Shown here: piece after piece, positions 10,830 to 22,700 of the stretch
How the letters are laid out: each line of letters starts with the position of its first letter
Numbering within the stretch: position 1 is the first letter of the stretch
Assembly (NCBI GenBank): GCA_951848785.1
Contig: CATOUR010000078.1
Coordinates: 682,001 to 746,000 of the forward strand
Direction of reading: 5' to 3'
From: Callosobruchus maculatus
Lineage: Eukaryota; Arthropoda; Insecta; Coleoptera; Chrysomelidae
DNA length: 64,000 bases
Made by a program: the position numbers and the translations under genes
The notes under the pieces: generated by a model
Database searches by the model: none
What the model was told of the DNA's origin: nothing
Seen by the model: the letters and a program-made list of their open reading frames with translations, nothing else

Positions 10830-11802
10830 AATAATTTTTACGCAAACAACAAGAGCTGTTCTCGGGTAATTTGATCAATTTTCAGGAAAATTTCTGTTTT
10901 TATCCTATTAACATTTAAAAATATTTTCTGATGTTCTTACCTCATTAAGTATTATTCCAAAGTTAGGCTAATTAATTTTATGTAGTGTTCTTAGAAATCT
11001 CTTGTGTTATTTATTTATAAGATATATTTTTATAAAAAAAGGAGACCTTTAAAAAAGTGTTCTATTTTTGTAAACTAAGTATGTAATTTTAAATGTTTCT
11101 GTCCGATTTTAGTTATAAATCAAAACTAGGTGTATTGAATTATATGAAGTGTTCTTGTGTTAAAAATATTACTTATTCAAAGGACATTTCATTATAGTTC
11201 ACTTTTCAAATGTTGAAAACAAATATATTTGTATTTTGAATATACAGTTTTTAATTTTCATATTCAGTGCATAACTTGTGCGTTCAGTCTAGTCTCAAAA
11301 ACAATAATCTGTAAAATGATTAATGCACAATGCAATTGTAGAAACAACGGTTTATTTTACGCAAATTAAAAATCACAATGCCTAAAATAACGTTTATCCC
11401 TCTAGTATATAATGATATACCAAAACAATGGGATCTTGGAAAATAGAATTGATACCCTAGATCGATATATTTACACAATACAATTAATTAATGACAGTAT
11501 AAACAACACTGTACATTCCCAAATTTCAAACAATGACATAGAGGCAATAGATACTTACTATCGTATCATAATAATCTGTAATATAGGGGCTGCCATCAAT
11601 GTTCATTGGATTATAGGAAAAGATACCACTTTATACGTTTTCACTACATATAAAATTAATATATTTTGTAAGTGAAATAAGTGCATAGTTCTGGTTTGAA
11701 TGTAGGTACATCCGAAGAGAAAAATAAATTTAGAACTGCAATTTGGTGAGCTAAATGCTATACAATGTTGGTCCATGCAATGCCCCTACCTAGCTAGCAT
11801 TC
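10830..11802 (+). other. SMC3 3' UTR and intergenic sequence
   Basis: AT-rich sequence after the SMC3 stop. I see no clear AATAAA before 11723, so the SMC3 poly(A) site is not placed. An 87-codon open frame at 11412-11675 has no recognisable domain and I do not call it a gene. Confidence 0.5.
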
Positions 11803-11805
11803 TAA

Positions 11806-12739
11806 GGGTCGTATTCATAGAAGACACTTAAGAGCCCCTTAATACTTGAGGGTCCTTTAAGTAAGGTTTTGTATTTCGACAGCTGCTTGAGCGTTCCTTA
11901 CGTAAGGCTCCCTTAAGTAATACTTATGTAACGAAATATCAACATGACATTTCGTTACAGTCAAGGCAATTTTGTAGGTTAATCTTGGAGTACGGTGTTG
12001 TCAGTTTCTGTAACATCTGCAAAAATGTTCAGCACAAAACACGAAATACTGGCACAAAACAAAAAGATATAACAGAAAACATCAAAATGCGTATGTAGGC
12101 ATAGGTATAGCAAATTGACTTATATTTCGAATAAGTCAACGTCGCCAAATTAGTCCCGCCGCGCCGTCTCGTACTTAAGGGTCTAGGGTATAGCGCGCGA
12201 AATTGAGAATACAAGAAAAGACGTATTCGCGTGTTCCTCTTCTCCAGTGTGTGTGTCTAAGATGAGGGGAGATAAGTCCAAAAATCCAAAGGTAAGGTCA
12301 AAAGGCCCAAAGGTAAGGTCCAAAGGTCACCATAAAAATGAATTTCGCATTTCTAAGCTCCTGACGTTACCTTTAAACTTACAGTAATGACTCAAAGAGC
12401 AAATTGAAGAAGAAAACTTGCGCTTGTGCATTTATTTAGCCTTTTTTTGATATCGTGTTTGGTTGTTAAATTACAGGCATTTATAGAATGTATGATTTTG
12501 CATTGCGAGTTTTTTGCACATTAAAAAACTTTTTTGAGAAAATCGAAAATAGTTGTCATTCATTAAGGTCTTAACTATCGCCTTCTGAAATATTATATAT
12601 GTAGTTTGAAAATAGAGTGAGTTATGCGAGAAATTGTGAGTCGGTGTTTTACATGCAAATACGTACGTATAAATGCGTGTATCCAGGCCCCTTAAGGGAA
12701 CCTTAAGTATTACTCAAGAGACGACTATGAATACGGCCC
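11806..12739. mobile_element. PIF/Harbinger-type nonautonomous element (TAA duplication)
   Basis: The left end GGGTCGTATTCATAGAAGAC is mirrored by GTCGTCTC...TATGAATACGGCCC at the right, and both ends carry repeated CTTAAG-rich subterminal sequence. TAA flanks both sides (11803-11805, 12740-12742), the 3-bp TWA duplication typical of PIF/Harbinger. It is 934 bp with no transposase. It fills most of the interval between the converging SMC3 and WDR33 genes. Confidence 0.8.
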
Positions 12740-13039
12740 TAAAAGGTGTAAACGGTGGGTCTTTTTTTAGGTGTAACCGCCAGAGGTTGTATTAGGTGAT
12801 TTTTTGGTAACTGTATTTTCATGAGCGGCGAGGGGAAACCTTTAGCGACTCCAAAAGTAACGCTGAACCGCTATTAAGATGTCTTATTTCTTAAAAAATC
12901 TCTCAAGAACTGAAGAGTACTAACTAAATAGGCTATGATGGATAGAAGGACTTAGCTATTACTTAGCTAGTTACATGCCTTCGTGAACAACAAACAGTAT
13001 GTCGATGGTAGTGAATGGTGAAACGCATCATACCTTCTA

Positions 13040-13078
13040 TTTATTTAAATGCGATATTTTGTTTGTCACATTTTTATT
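13040..13078 (-). promoter_or_regulatory. Candidate WDR33 poly(A) signals
   Basis: On the minus strand AATAAA occurs at 13078-13073 and again at 13045-13040, about 200-240 nt past the WDR33 stop codon. Both are consensus hexamers in a plausible position. Which is used cannot be told from the sequence. Confidence 0.5.
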
Positions 13079-13276
13079 CCTAATCCTTTCATTTGGAAAT
13101 TTTATATTCATGACTTTTTTGCAATTTTCAGTCCAGTTGAACTATGCACTGACAACAAAGTAACCACTTACAGCACATTATCAAACAAAAAGGCGGACAC
13201 ATTGGGAAACTTTCCCAGGAATAAAAAAATTCCATTCAAAAAAGTTTTAACGAGTCAATCACAGTGTCTCATCACA

Positions 13277-13776
13277 TCACTCTCTGAAACGTCCTCCTCC
13301 CCCTCGACCCCTACCTCCTGCCCCTCGACCTCTACCACCTTCTCCCCCTCCTCGACCCCTACTACCTCCTTCTGCTCCTCCTCTCCCTCCGCCTCTGGGG
13401 CCACCCCTACCTCTTCCCAACCCTCTACCTCGCGGACCGCCTCTATCGCCCCTTCCACCTCTGTCTCTATCTCTTTCCCTATCGCGACCGCCTCTGGAAC
13501 TTCCCCTTCCTCCCCTAAAATCACTTCTGCCTCCTCTGAAATCGCCGCCCTGAGGTCTGTCCATCGGCGGCCTGTCCATAGGCGATCTCTCCATAGGAGG
13601 TCTGTCCATAGGAAGTCTGTTCATTGGCGATCTATCTCGATTGTTCGACCTATCCATTGGTGGTCGGTCCATTGGCGACCAATTGCCTTTAGATTGTGGT
13701 GGCCCTCTGAAGCCTTTCGAGAATTGGTTTCTCTGCTGGAAGTTTTGCCTTGGGCCCCAGTTTCCTTGGCGTGGTT
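13277..13776 (-). CDS. WDR33: WDR33 terminal exon: PMDR repeats and RGG tail
   Basis: Acceptor TTTCAG (minus strand) just above 13776. Reads EPRQGNWGPRQNFQQ..., then seven PM(D/N/E)R tetrapeptides, then RGG/RG-rich sequence with a short RDRERDRDR run, ending GGGGRFRE and TGA at 13279-13277. RGG tails bind RNA and are arginine-methylated in many RNA-processing proteins; that role here is inference. The opposite strand shows a long Ser/Thr/Pro open frame, which is only a mirror of this repeat-rich exon. Confidence 0.95.
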
Positions 13777-16700
13777 CTGAAACAAAATCGCATATGTATG
13801 TAGATTTTCAAAAAAGTTTATGAAGCCATCTTATATCGAAATTGCTCAGCAATTTGGCAGTTTTACCTAGAAAGTGTTAACCTGTAGAAATTTGGAAAGA
13901 TTGTGCTTTCGCCACCGCACAACCTTACATTTGGTAAGCAATTTTGGACATATATTGAGCAAAATAAGTTTTTTTTTTATTTAAATAAACTAAGACATTT
14001 TCTTACAATTCATGTCTTTAACCTTATTTGTAAAACGATTATTGTCGGCTCATAGCATCTTAGTACCTTGTTGACGGATATGCCACCGACTATAAAATAT
14101 ATTGTGTTCTATACTCAGTGGAATAGCTAACTTTCTCGAAACGCCATCTTGGAAAAATGCTGGTCTAAATAATATTTTTTGACAATACCTAATACATGAT
14201 GAAAATGCTCACTTAGTACAATTGGAATCATCTAGGAAAATAATATTTATTTTATTCTTCTCCAATTTACTTTAAGGTATGGAAAAAATCAAGTAATCGA
14301 ATACATGAAACTAGAGCTAGAACCATTTTACACGATGAAGAAATCAAGCAAATCTGTGACCTTGAAGAAATTCGTGAAGAAATTGATAAATGAGATGTTC
14401 TGATTTAGTGAGAGTTTTTAGGGAATTCTAGGGATATTTGGGTTTGTCGAAAACACCAACTTCGTAATGACAAGTCTTGATTTTCGTCTATAACGGTTGG
14501 CATTATTATAATTCTCTACATACTATGTTGGTGGAACTTTATGAATGATAATCAATTGTAGGATTCCTTCTGTCAATTTCTTCATGAATTTCTTCGAGGT
14601 CACAAATTTGGTCGATTTCCTGACCGTGTAAAGTAGTTTTTAGAGTTTAACTAAAAATCTGTAAAAACTTTATTACCTTCATCGTAGTATTCTTCTTCGA
14701 CATATTCTTCATCTCCCTCCTCTTCGTAATCATCTCTGTAGTCGTCTGTGTAGTCATCCATATACTCTTCACCATTGTTGAAACGGAAGTCTTCGTCCAT
14801 TCGCGGAGGCATCCTCTGTTCGAAACGACCTTGATTTCTGATATCTCTACCTATAATGTAGCAAAAAGGAAAAATATGAGGTCAGGACAATGCAAACTCA
14901 TCATCTAGAGGAGCCATATGTATAGGGTGGGTCAATCTCGACGCCTCGGACTCTTGTGATCAAACGATATCACTTTTCAGGTGGGTGTAATGTGGATGTA
15001 TTTATGTCGATTTAGACTACATTTAAAAAATAATAACTTTTATAATATAAGCGTGATAATAAGTTGTGTTTTTCAAATATTATTGCATTTTCAGATACCA
15101 ATTCATATGGAGCTTGAAACGACCCATTTAGATTCAAAGCACCATTTTTGGTATAAGTGGATATCAGAAAACAATCAAATATCGCAATATTATTATTATA
15201 AAAAAATATAGAAGGCTGTGACTTTGCCCTGCTGAAATGAAATGCTACTTGGAGAGATTAATTAAGGAAACTTCAATCAGAATTTTTTTTAATGGGAATG
15301 CCTAATTTAATTCAAACAATCAAATAATAGGCTCTCTAATGGTATAAGGTTGTGAATACCAGTCTGGTAGTTTTCTGGTGATATTATTGATATTGTAGTG
15401 TTGGTTGCATAAAACCACGGTCTCAGTTTTTTTTGTTTTTCAGAAAGAACTCAAAAAATCCCAAAATTACCAGCAAAAATCAAATTCGTATAACATCTAT
15501 GTAGTATCGTACATTGTTTGGAATATATGCAAATGTGTACAAAAACATTTTTAAAATTTTACAAAAAATAACGTTTTTTAATAAACGTTTTTTATATGAT
15601 ATTACCCCACACAATAGAAGGTAGTGTCTTATTTATGATACTAAAATGTCACAACAACATCAAGTAATTGAAATCAGTTATTCGATCCGCAGAACGTTCC
15701 CTCAACATTCAAATTTTCAATCAATCACCTATAAGCAATCAAGCAGGCGATGAAATATAAACAAAAACCTATTCAGATGGAAGAATACAGCTAGGTAACT
15801 CAGCAGAAAGGTACAGACGAACTAGAGTAAAGAGACAAAATTATAAAAATTACTTACAAGTATACTCTAACCAGAAACAACAGCGGTAACTCATGTAAGG
15901 TCAAAGAAAAGCTGGAGTACGACTGGAAAATTTTTCATAGCCTACTAGATACTGCAATATACTAGAAATTGACAATTTCCAAAACATTTAAAAATTTTGA
16001 AATGAAAGGAAAACTACCAGCGAATGTTGCACGCAGTAAGCAAAAAAAGCGAGATCTGATGAAGAAGGCTACACCTCGCCTGAATAGCAAGCTATGGCAA
16101 CATTTAATTTGAGCAATACCTCAGAGTAACAACTGAACATAGAGGTAGTAAACAAACCACTTCAGTATGGTGTGCTCAAAGCCATCATCTTTTGACACTT
16201 CAGCCTCCAAACATTGCCAACTAACCTGAAAATTCTTCCAATGCAACTCATGTTACAAACACTGCTCTGCACTGTCCCATCTCGAAAAACTGTTAAACTA
16301 CACTCGAATATAGCACAGCAAGTCCGTAAAGCTTTACTACAGTTACCAAAAAATAGCGAATTCGATTTTACTGACCAAGCATAAAAGACGCACAAACAAA
16401 ACAAACGTTTGACAGTCAGGGTTTACCGTAAACAAATCGCGGGAAAATTATATAGGCGTTGCCAGCTCCTAAAAATTTATGTAAGACAGAATTTGCGTTT
16501 ATGATGAAGAAACGTCGTCACGTTGTTAACATTTTGCCTAGTTTTTCTACATATAGAGGATGTAAACTTAATTTTATGTATTATTTTTATTTAGTTTCCC
16601 TCTTTTTTAATTGAATAAAGTTCATGTTTGTAGACTATAAATATTATATTACACTGCAATTCCATTTTTTGCATTATTATGTCATTAGCAGTTTACTCTG

Positions 16701-19700
16701 AGAATGTTTCCTATACTATACTTTTCACAATTTTACTCGTCATTCTTTTGCCTGTCACTAGTGTCATGCCATACATAACCTCCCCTGGTCTCACGACTGT
16801 CACGGTATCTAATAGCGTTTTCGACTTATTGCCCTATCACTGCACTCATAGGAACTAAGTGTCAAAATTATGTTCGTCTTAGATTTGAGTGCACTACTAG
16901 TGTGGTTTTTTGTTTTCGACTTATCCGTTTAATTGCACTTGAGTGCAAATTATTGCCACGGACTCTCTGAGCTCGTGGAGATTTCAGTGCATTTTTGACG
17001 TCTATAAAATATTAATTATAACCTATTTTATTTGTCAGAGAAAATAATTTTTTGAATTAAGAACTGGGTAGTGAGGTAGTATACATAGTAGCATGAAAGG
17101 TGAAGAAAGTGTAGTTGGAAGAACTGCGAATATCGTTATCTTCGGATGATGAGGAAATTGAAGCCTATCTAGTTAAATTGCAAACAACGGCTGCGGGTGT
17201 CCCAAAAATACGAATACTTGTTGAAGATGTTGTTCATAAACTGACGGAAGAAGAGATACAAGATATACATAAAGTATTTACCGATATAGATAGATATTCA
17301 TTCATTTTTAGTGCAAAAGCCATATTGCACAAAATGCTGTTAGTTTATTTTATATGTCGATAAATAGAATAAATGATTGAATAAGGCGGATTCAAACTAT
17401 TCAAATTCCAAAACCACCACAGAAATATCTATGCACAGAAATGCAAAATGACATCAAACTGTCATCAGTTGGCTGACAGAACAGTTAATTGAATTGCACT
17501 CAAATTTGGTATATGTTCGACTTACCAGTTCAGATTTATTGCACTTCTGGGCACCAGACGAGTTTTTAATGTGCACTGTAGTGCAATCGTGGTTAAAATC
17601 AGTGCAGTAAGTCGAAAACGCTATAAATTACCCATGACGAAATGATGTAAACAAACATCTGTCAATGTCAATACGAAGCGTTTGTAGATGTTTGTAGATG
17701 GAGAAGAGGAGGTCAGACGACAAAGTAGTCACATTCTAAGGATAGCACCACGAAGGACTTATGTCACGCTAAGATTTATTACGTCACAGCTTTGGCGTTC
17801 ATAATAAAACGTAAAAATGTTCGTTACATGGTTTTTGGGGACGTAACATCAATATTACGTCATAAAATTTTGTTCGGAAAATATCCCATTATGATTGCCG
17901 TATCTGGTGGTCAATATGACAGCGTAAGAAAAAATGTTGGCCTATTAGAATTAGTTGTTTACTACCTTTATGTTCAGTTGTTACTCTGAGTGCAATACAT
18001 ATGAACGTCACACTCACCATTTCTAAAGTCAGTGTCGCCACCCAAACTACGCATGTCGGTGTCTCTGCCGTTGCTGCCGAATAGCGACGGGCGGCGCATA
18101 TCGTGGTCCTTGAATTCGTTTTCCGTTTCCCGATTGTCCTGGTAGTTGTCTTTGTTGGGCTCTTCGTCATCGTCGTCGTCCAATATGGGCATAACGTCGT
18201 GGAGTTCCTCGATCTCGCCGGAAGCGATGTACTTTTGCAACGCGTCCGGACCATCGGCGATCGCTTGCTCCAGCTTAGAACCAGCTAGAATGGAAATTAA
18301 TTATAATTACGATTGAATAGAGGTCAGAGCTTACTCGTAATTGGTAATATAGTTTTAAAACATGGGGTCAAGTTGATTGACTCAGTACTTCCCACACATA
18401 ACAGCGATATCATTTTATTATATTCCCTTTGCATGAAGCTATAGTCTAAGATCCCTTGCAACCAAGTAATCGTTCGCATGTCCTCAAAAAACATCAAACA
18501 CAAAAACTAGTAAATAGTTTCCTAAGTCTCTCCGTAGGAATTAAAACGACACAATTTTTATTCTGCGAGCTTCAATTGGTCGAAACGAAATAATCAGGAA
18601 CCTCCAAAGTGCTTAAAAACGAAGTTTGAGCTATTTTTATGTTTTTAGTTTTTTTATTATTGCTGCGCCGCCACTGACACGATATTTGAAAGCCATACGC
18701 ATTTTTCATCCACGACACGGTAATACTACTGTGTCTAATTTCACTGAAATCGATTCCATCTAAAGGAATACTCGAATGTATACATCAGACAATTCTAAGT
18801 CCCTTGATTTCTGTAATAGCCAGCAATGTTCGGAAGGACATAAAAAAGAGTATTATGCCGCTAGGTCTTTTTTTTCACAGGTCAATGGACAGCCTATTAT
18901 GAATAGAACAAATTTTTGAGTTTTACAACCCCCAACGCCTAACCACCCCAATTTCACCCCCGCCCAAAAAAAAATTAAAAAATTATCAGGAACTCCTAAA
19001 ACCCCTAAAAACAAATTTTGAGCTATTTTTATATTTTCAGTCTGTTTATTATTGCTGGGCCGCCACTGACACGATTTTTCCAAAACACGCGTTTTTCATC
19101 CTCGCCGCGGCAGTAATACTGTGTCAAAATTTCATTAAAATCAATTCAATAATTTTCGCGTTAAGCAATATAGAGCAATCTAAAACAATACTCGTATGTA
19201 TACATCACAAATATGTCCCTTGGTTTCTGTAATAACAAGGCAATATTCGAATGGTCCTAAAAAATGCATTATGCCGCTAGGTTTTTCATTCAAAAGTCAA
19301 TGGACAGCCAATTATGAATACAACAAATTTTTCAGTATTACAACCCCCCCCCCCCCCAACCACCCCAAATTCACCCCCACCCAAAAAAAAGTAGAAAATG
19401 ATCAGGAACTCCTAAAACGCCTAAAAACGAAGTTTGAGGCATATTTCATTTTTTTGTTTTTTGCTAATTACTCCACCGCCAATGCACCGATTTTCAAAAT
19501 TTTAGCAGCATTATCTACTAGGACCCCACAGCATATCGCTGCCCAAATTTCATCACAATCCATGCAGCGGTTACTGAGATTACGAGGGTAGAAAAACGCG
19601 ACAGACAGACAGACCGACAGACAGACAGACAGACGACAGATAGACCGACGGAAATGAGTGACGTAGATTTTCGCTATGTAGACATCATAAAACGCCCAAA

Positions 19701-22700
19701 AAGCATATTATCTCCATATCGAAAATGTTCGCGATCACAATTAATACTCCCCTCACCTATCGGTGTGGGAAGTAAAAAGAACACGTTTTCAAAGAACTGC
19801 GGGCTAAAAAGTTATTTTTTTTTCTAATAAGCTTAAAACAGCAATGAACGAAATACATATACCTACTAGTATCATTGTGAAAAAAGCATCGGGCGCTTGA
19901 TTTACGAATAATATGGCACAAAGCACCCAGGCTTTTTTCACAATCATACTAGTACTTTTAGTTCATTATTGTTTTAAGCTTATTTTAGAAATCATTTTTA
20001 ACTTTTTAGTCCGATGCTCTTTAAGAGCTTGTTTTTTTAAACTGTATTTGTTAATAATCTGTGTAATGAAGATGAAAAATTGTTTTTGATCAACATTCAT
20101 AGCATAATCATTACCATTACTGCATAAACGATCATCAAAACTGTTGGCTTTCCTGAATAAATTTCACAAAAATACTAACTCCCAAACAGTTGGATGTCAC
20201 GCCTTTTAATCGCTCGTCTCTACGCCTTTGTATAATATTAACAAACTTTAAGGTGTCTGCGCCTCTTAGCGAATACGACCACTGGTCCGACAGATTTGGA
20301 GCCGTCAAAATCGTTTTCGCGGTATAGTTGGAGCGTTCAATTTTCTGTCCGACCTCTTAATCCAAAGGAGAGTTACAAGCTCACAAACATACATCTGAAG
20401 CTAATAAAAACGTGTTAAAAAAAAGAGTAAAATATAGATTGACGCGTGTGCTTTCCACGCATTAACAAAGTAGTTCTATATCTGTTGTGTATTGGTGATA
20501 AATAAAACATGATGATATACTTATTCTTAACACAACGAGAAGAACAGGATACAAGTTGAAGCAGTTCAGAGGAAACATGAGGAATGCAGGAATTTGGTGC
20601 AGTGTGGAGTCCGTTAGATGCCCCTTATCACTATAATTGACTCCTCCTAAAGTCTTGGAAATGTATCAGGGATCTCTAAAATACCTCAAAACGGTGTTCG
20701 GAACTTTTGTATATTTCAGTTTTTTAATATTGTTACGCCGCTAAAGCTGTTCTCAAGAACTATAACGCTTTCACCTCATCCTTGCGACACTAGTAGTGTA
20801 TCATAAAATTTTAATTCAAAATAGTACCATCAGTTATAGAGATTTGCAAAGGTGTACTGATTAGAACTTCGCCTGCACTGATTTCCAAGAAAATATGTTC
20901 GTTCTAGCCCTAATATTAATCAACTATGAAAATTTAATTCAGACAGGTTTGGACGTAGCTACAAGCTTCGGGAGGCGAAATGATGAAACACGTAAAAAAT
21001 CATACCCTCAATATACCGTTTCTAAGGGCATTAAGGCATTTTTTAAATATCTAGGTTATAGAAATGAGACTTACAATACATAATCGCTGCGATGTTTAGG
21101 GTAATGTGTAGGCGTTATCAGACTGGCAACAGAAAGTCCAAACTGACGCGATTTTTCCATAAAACTTCTTACCTCAATTTTATTAGCGGATTTACAGTCT
21201 AAAATAAGACTCCACAGGCAACCTCCCCAACTTTACACTTTTTACTCTTAAATTGGGAAATCTATAATGCACAAGTACAAATCAGATTGAAACTAACTAC
21301 AATCGTAAGGCCGTCCTTATTACATGGATCACTAGTGCGAGGGCCATAATATGTAAGGAGGGAAACAATCAAAGCAAAGCTAAATAAAATTCAACGCTTA
21401 GCTTGTCTTAGTATTTATATAACAAGTGCAGTACGCACGACTCCGTTGAGCGCGATACAAGCACACTGCTGAATCTCCCTCTACTTGACTTGGTAGTTCA
21501 AGTCAGTGGCGTATATAAGGAGGGACCGCCCCTCCCCCCCCCCCCGAAACCAGCCACGCATTCAGTTTTGACGTCTGGAAGAGGCTGAAGTTAGGATTAT
21601 AATACGCCAATATTATAACGTATGAAAATTTTTCCGATGCCCCCCATCCCCGAAATCGATTTCTATATACGCCACTGGTTCAAGTGGAGGAAAGGGCGTC
21701 TGGGTTCTGAGTTAGGGCAGTTCGTCCTTCGTGAATTTGGCAGGGGACACTGGTATCCACTCGGAACTGCAACTATCCTATATAAGAGGAGGTATATAAA
21801 TTCTCCTACATATTGCTTCGACTGCAAATTTACGGTAAAGTATCCTAAGGTAGAAGGGGTCAAGCGGCATCATCAGCATAGTCATAATGTCTTAACAGAC
21901 ATGTTGTAAACTCGTAAAATGCATTAAGTCGGAGCTAGAGTATTGCCCACACTAATATTATCAATAACTTTGAGAACTGTAGCTCGCCATCGTTCGCGAT
22001 TTACTGTCAGTTCAGTGGCGCTCTTGATACTCATATCCAGCAACTGTTTCGTCGTGTCCACCCAGCGTCTAGGGGAACGGCTACGGCGCCGCCCACTCGG
22101 AGCATGACCCTGAAGTACAAGTTTCTTCATATTATCGCTTTTGTGTATATGTCCGAAGAATGTAAGCATTCTCGTCGACACAATGGAGGATAGTCTGTTT
22201 GGATTACCAAGCTCATCCAGTATGGAAACGTTAGTTCGATGGGCGGTATAAGGAACTCTCAGCATTCTCCTCCACGTTCACATTTTAAAAGCATCTATGC
22301 GAGCTCGATCTGTCTTTTTAACAGTCCAAGTTTCTGGGGCATACAAAAATATGGAGAACACAAGAGACTGAACCAGGGACATTTTGGTAGCTTTAGTGAT
22401 GTTATGGTCACGCCATATTTTAGTAAGCTTTGTCAAGCGGCAGGCGACGTTTAAAGGGGGAGGCAAAAACAAAGCCCTCCTTCTCTCTTGGGAGGATACA
22501 CCACGGTATTCAAAGCAGAAATATATGCGATGTTAGCTTCTGTCTATCGTATTCACGAAATTCAGAGGCCTAGTAGGGCGGATTACTATCTGCTCTGACA
22601 GCCACGTAGCACTGAAAGCATTGAGTGCTTGTAGGTTTACATCAAGGCTCATTCTGCAATGTAGAAAGGTCTTGGATGACATTTCAGCAAGACATTAGGT

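Noticed and set aside
11412..11675. 87-codon plus-strand frame after SMC3
   Set aside because: AT-rich composition, no domain and no splice or promoter support.
13049..13780. Long plus-strand open frame rich in Ser/Thr/Pro
   Set aside because: It is the mirror of the WDR33 RGG/PMDR exon; low-complexity GC-rich coding sequence produces long antisense frames.
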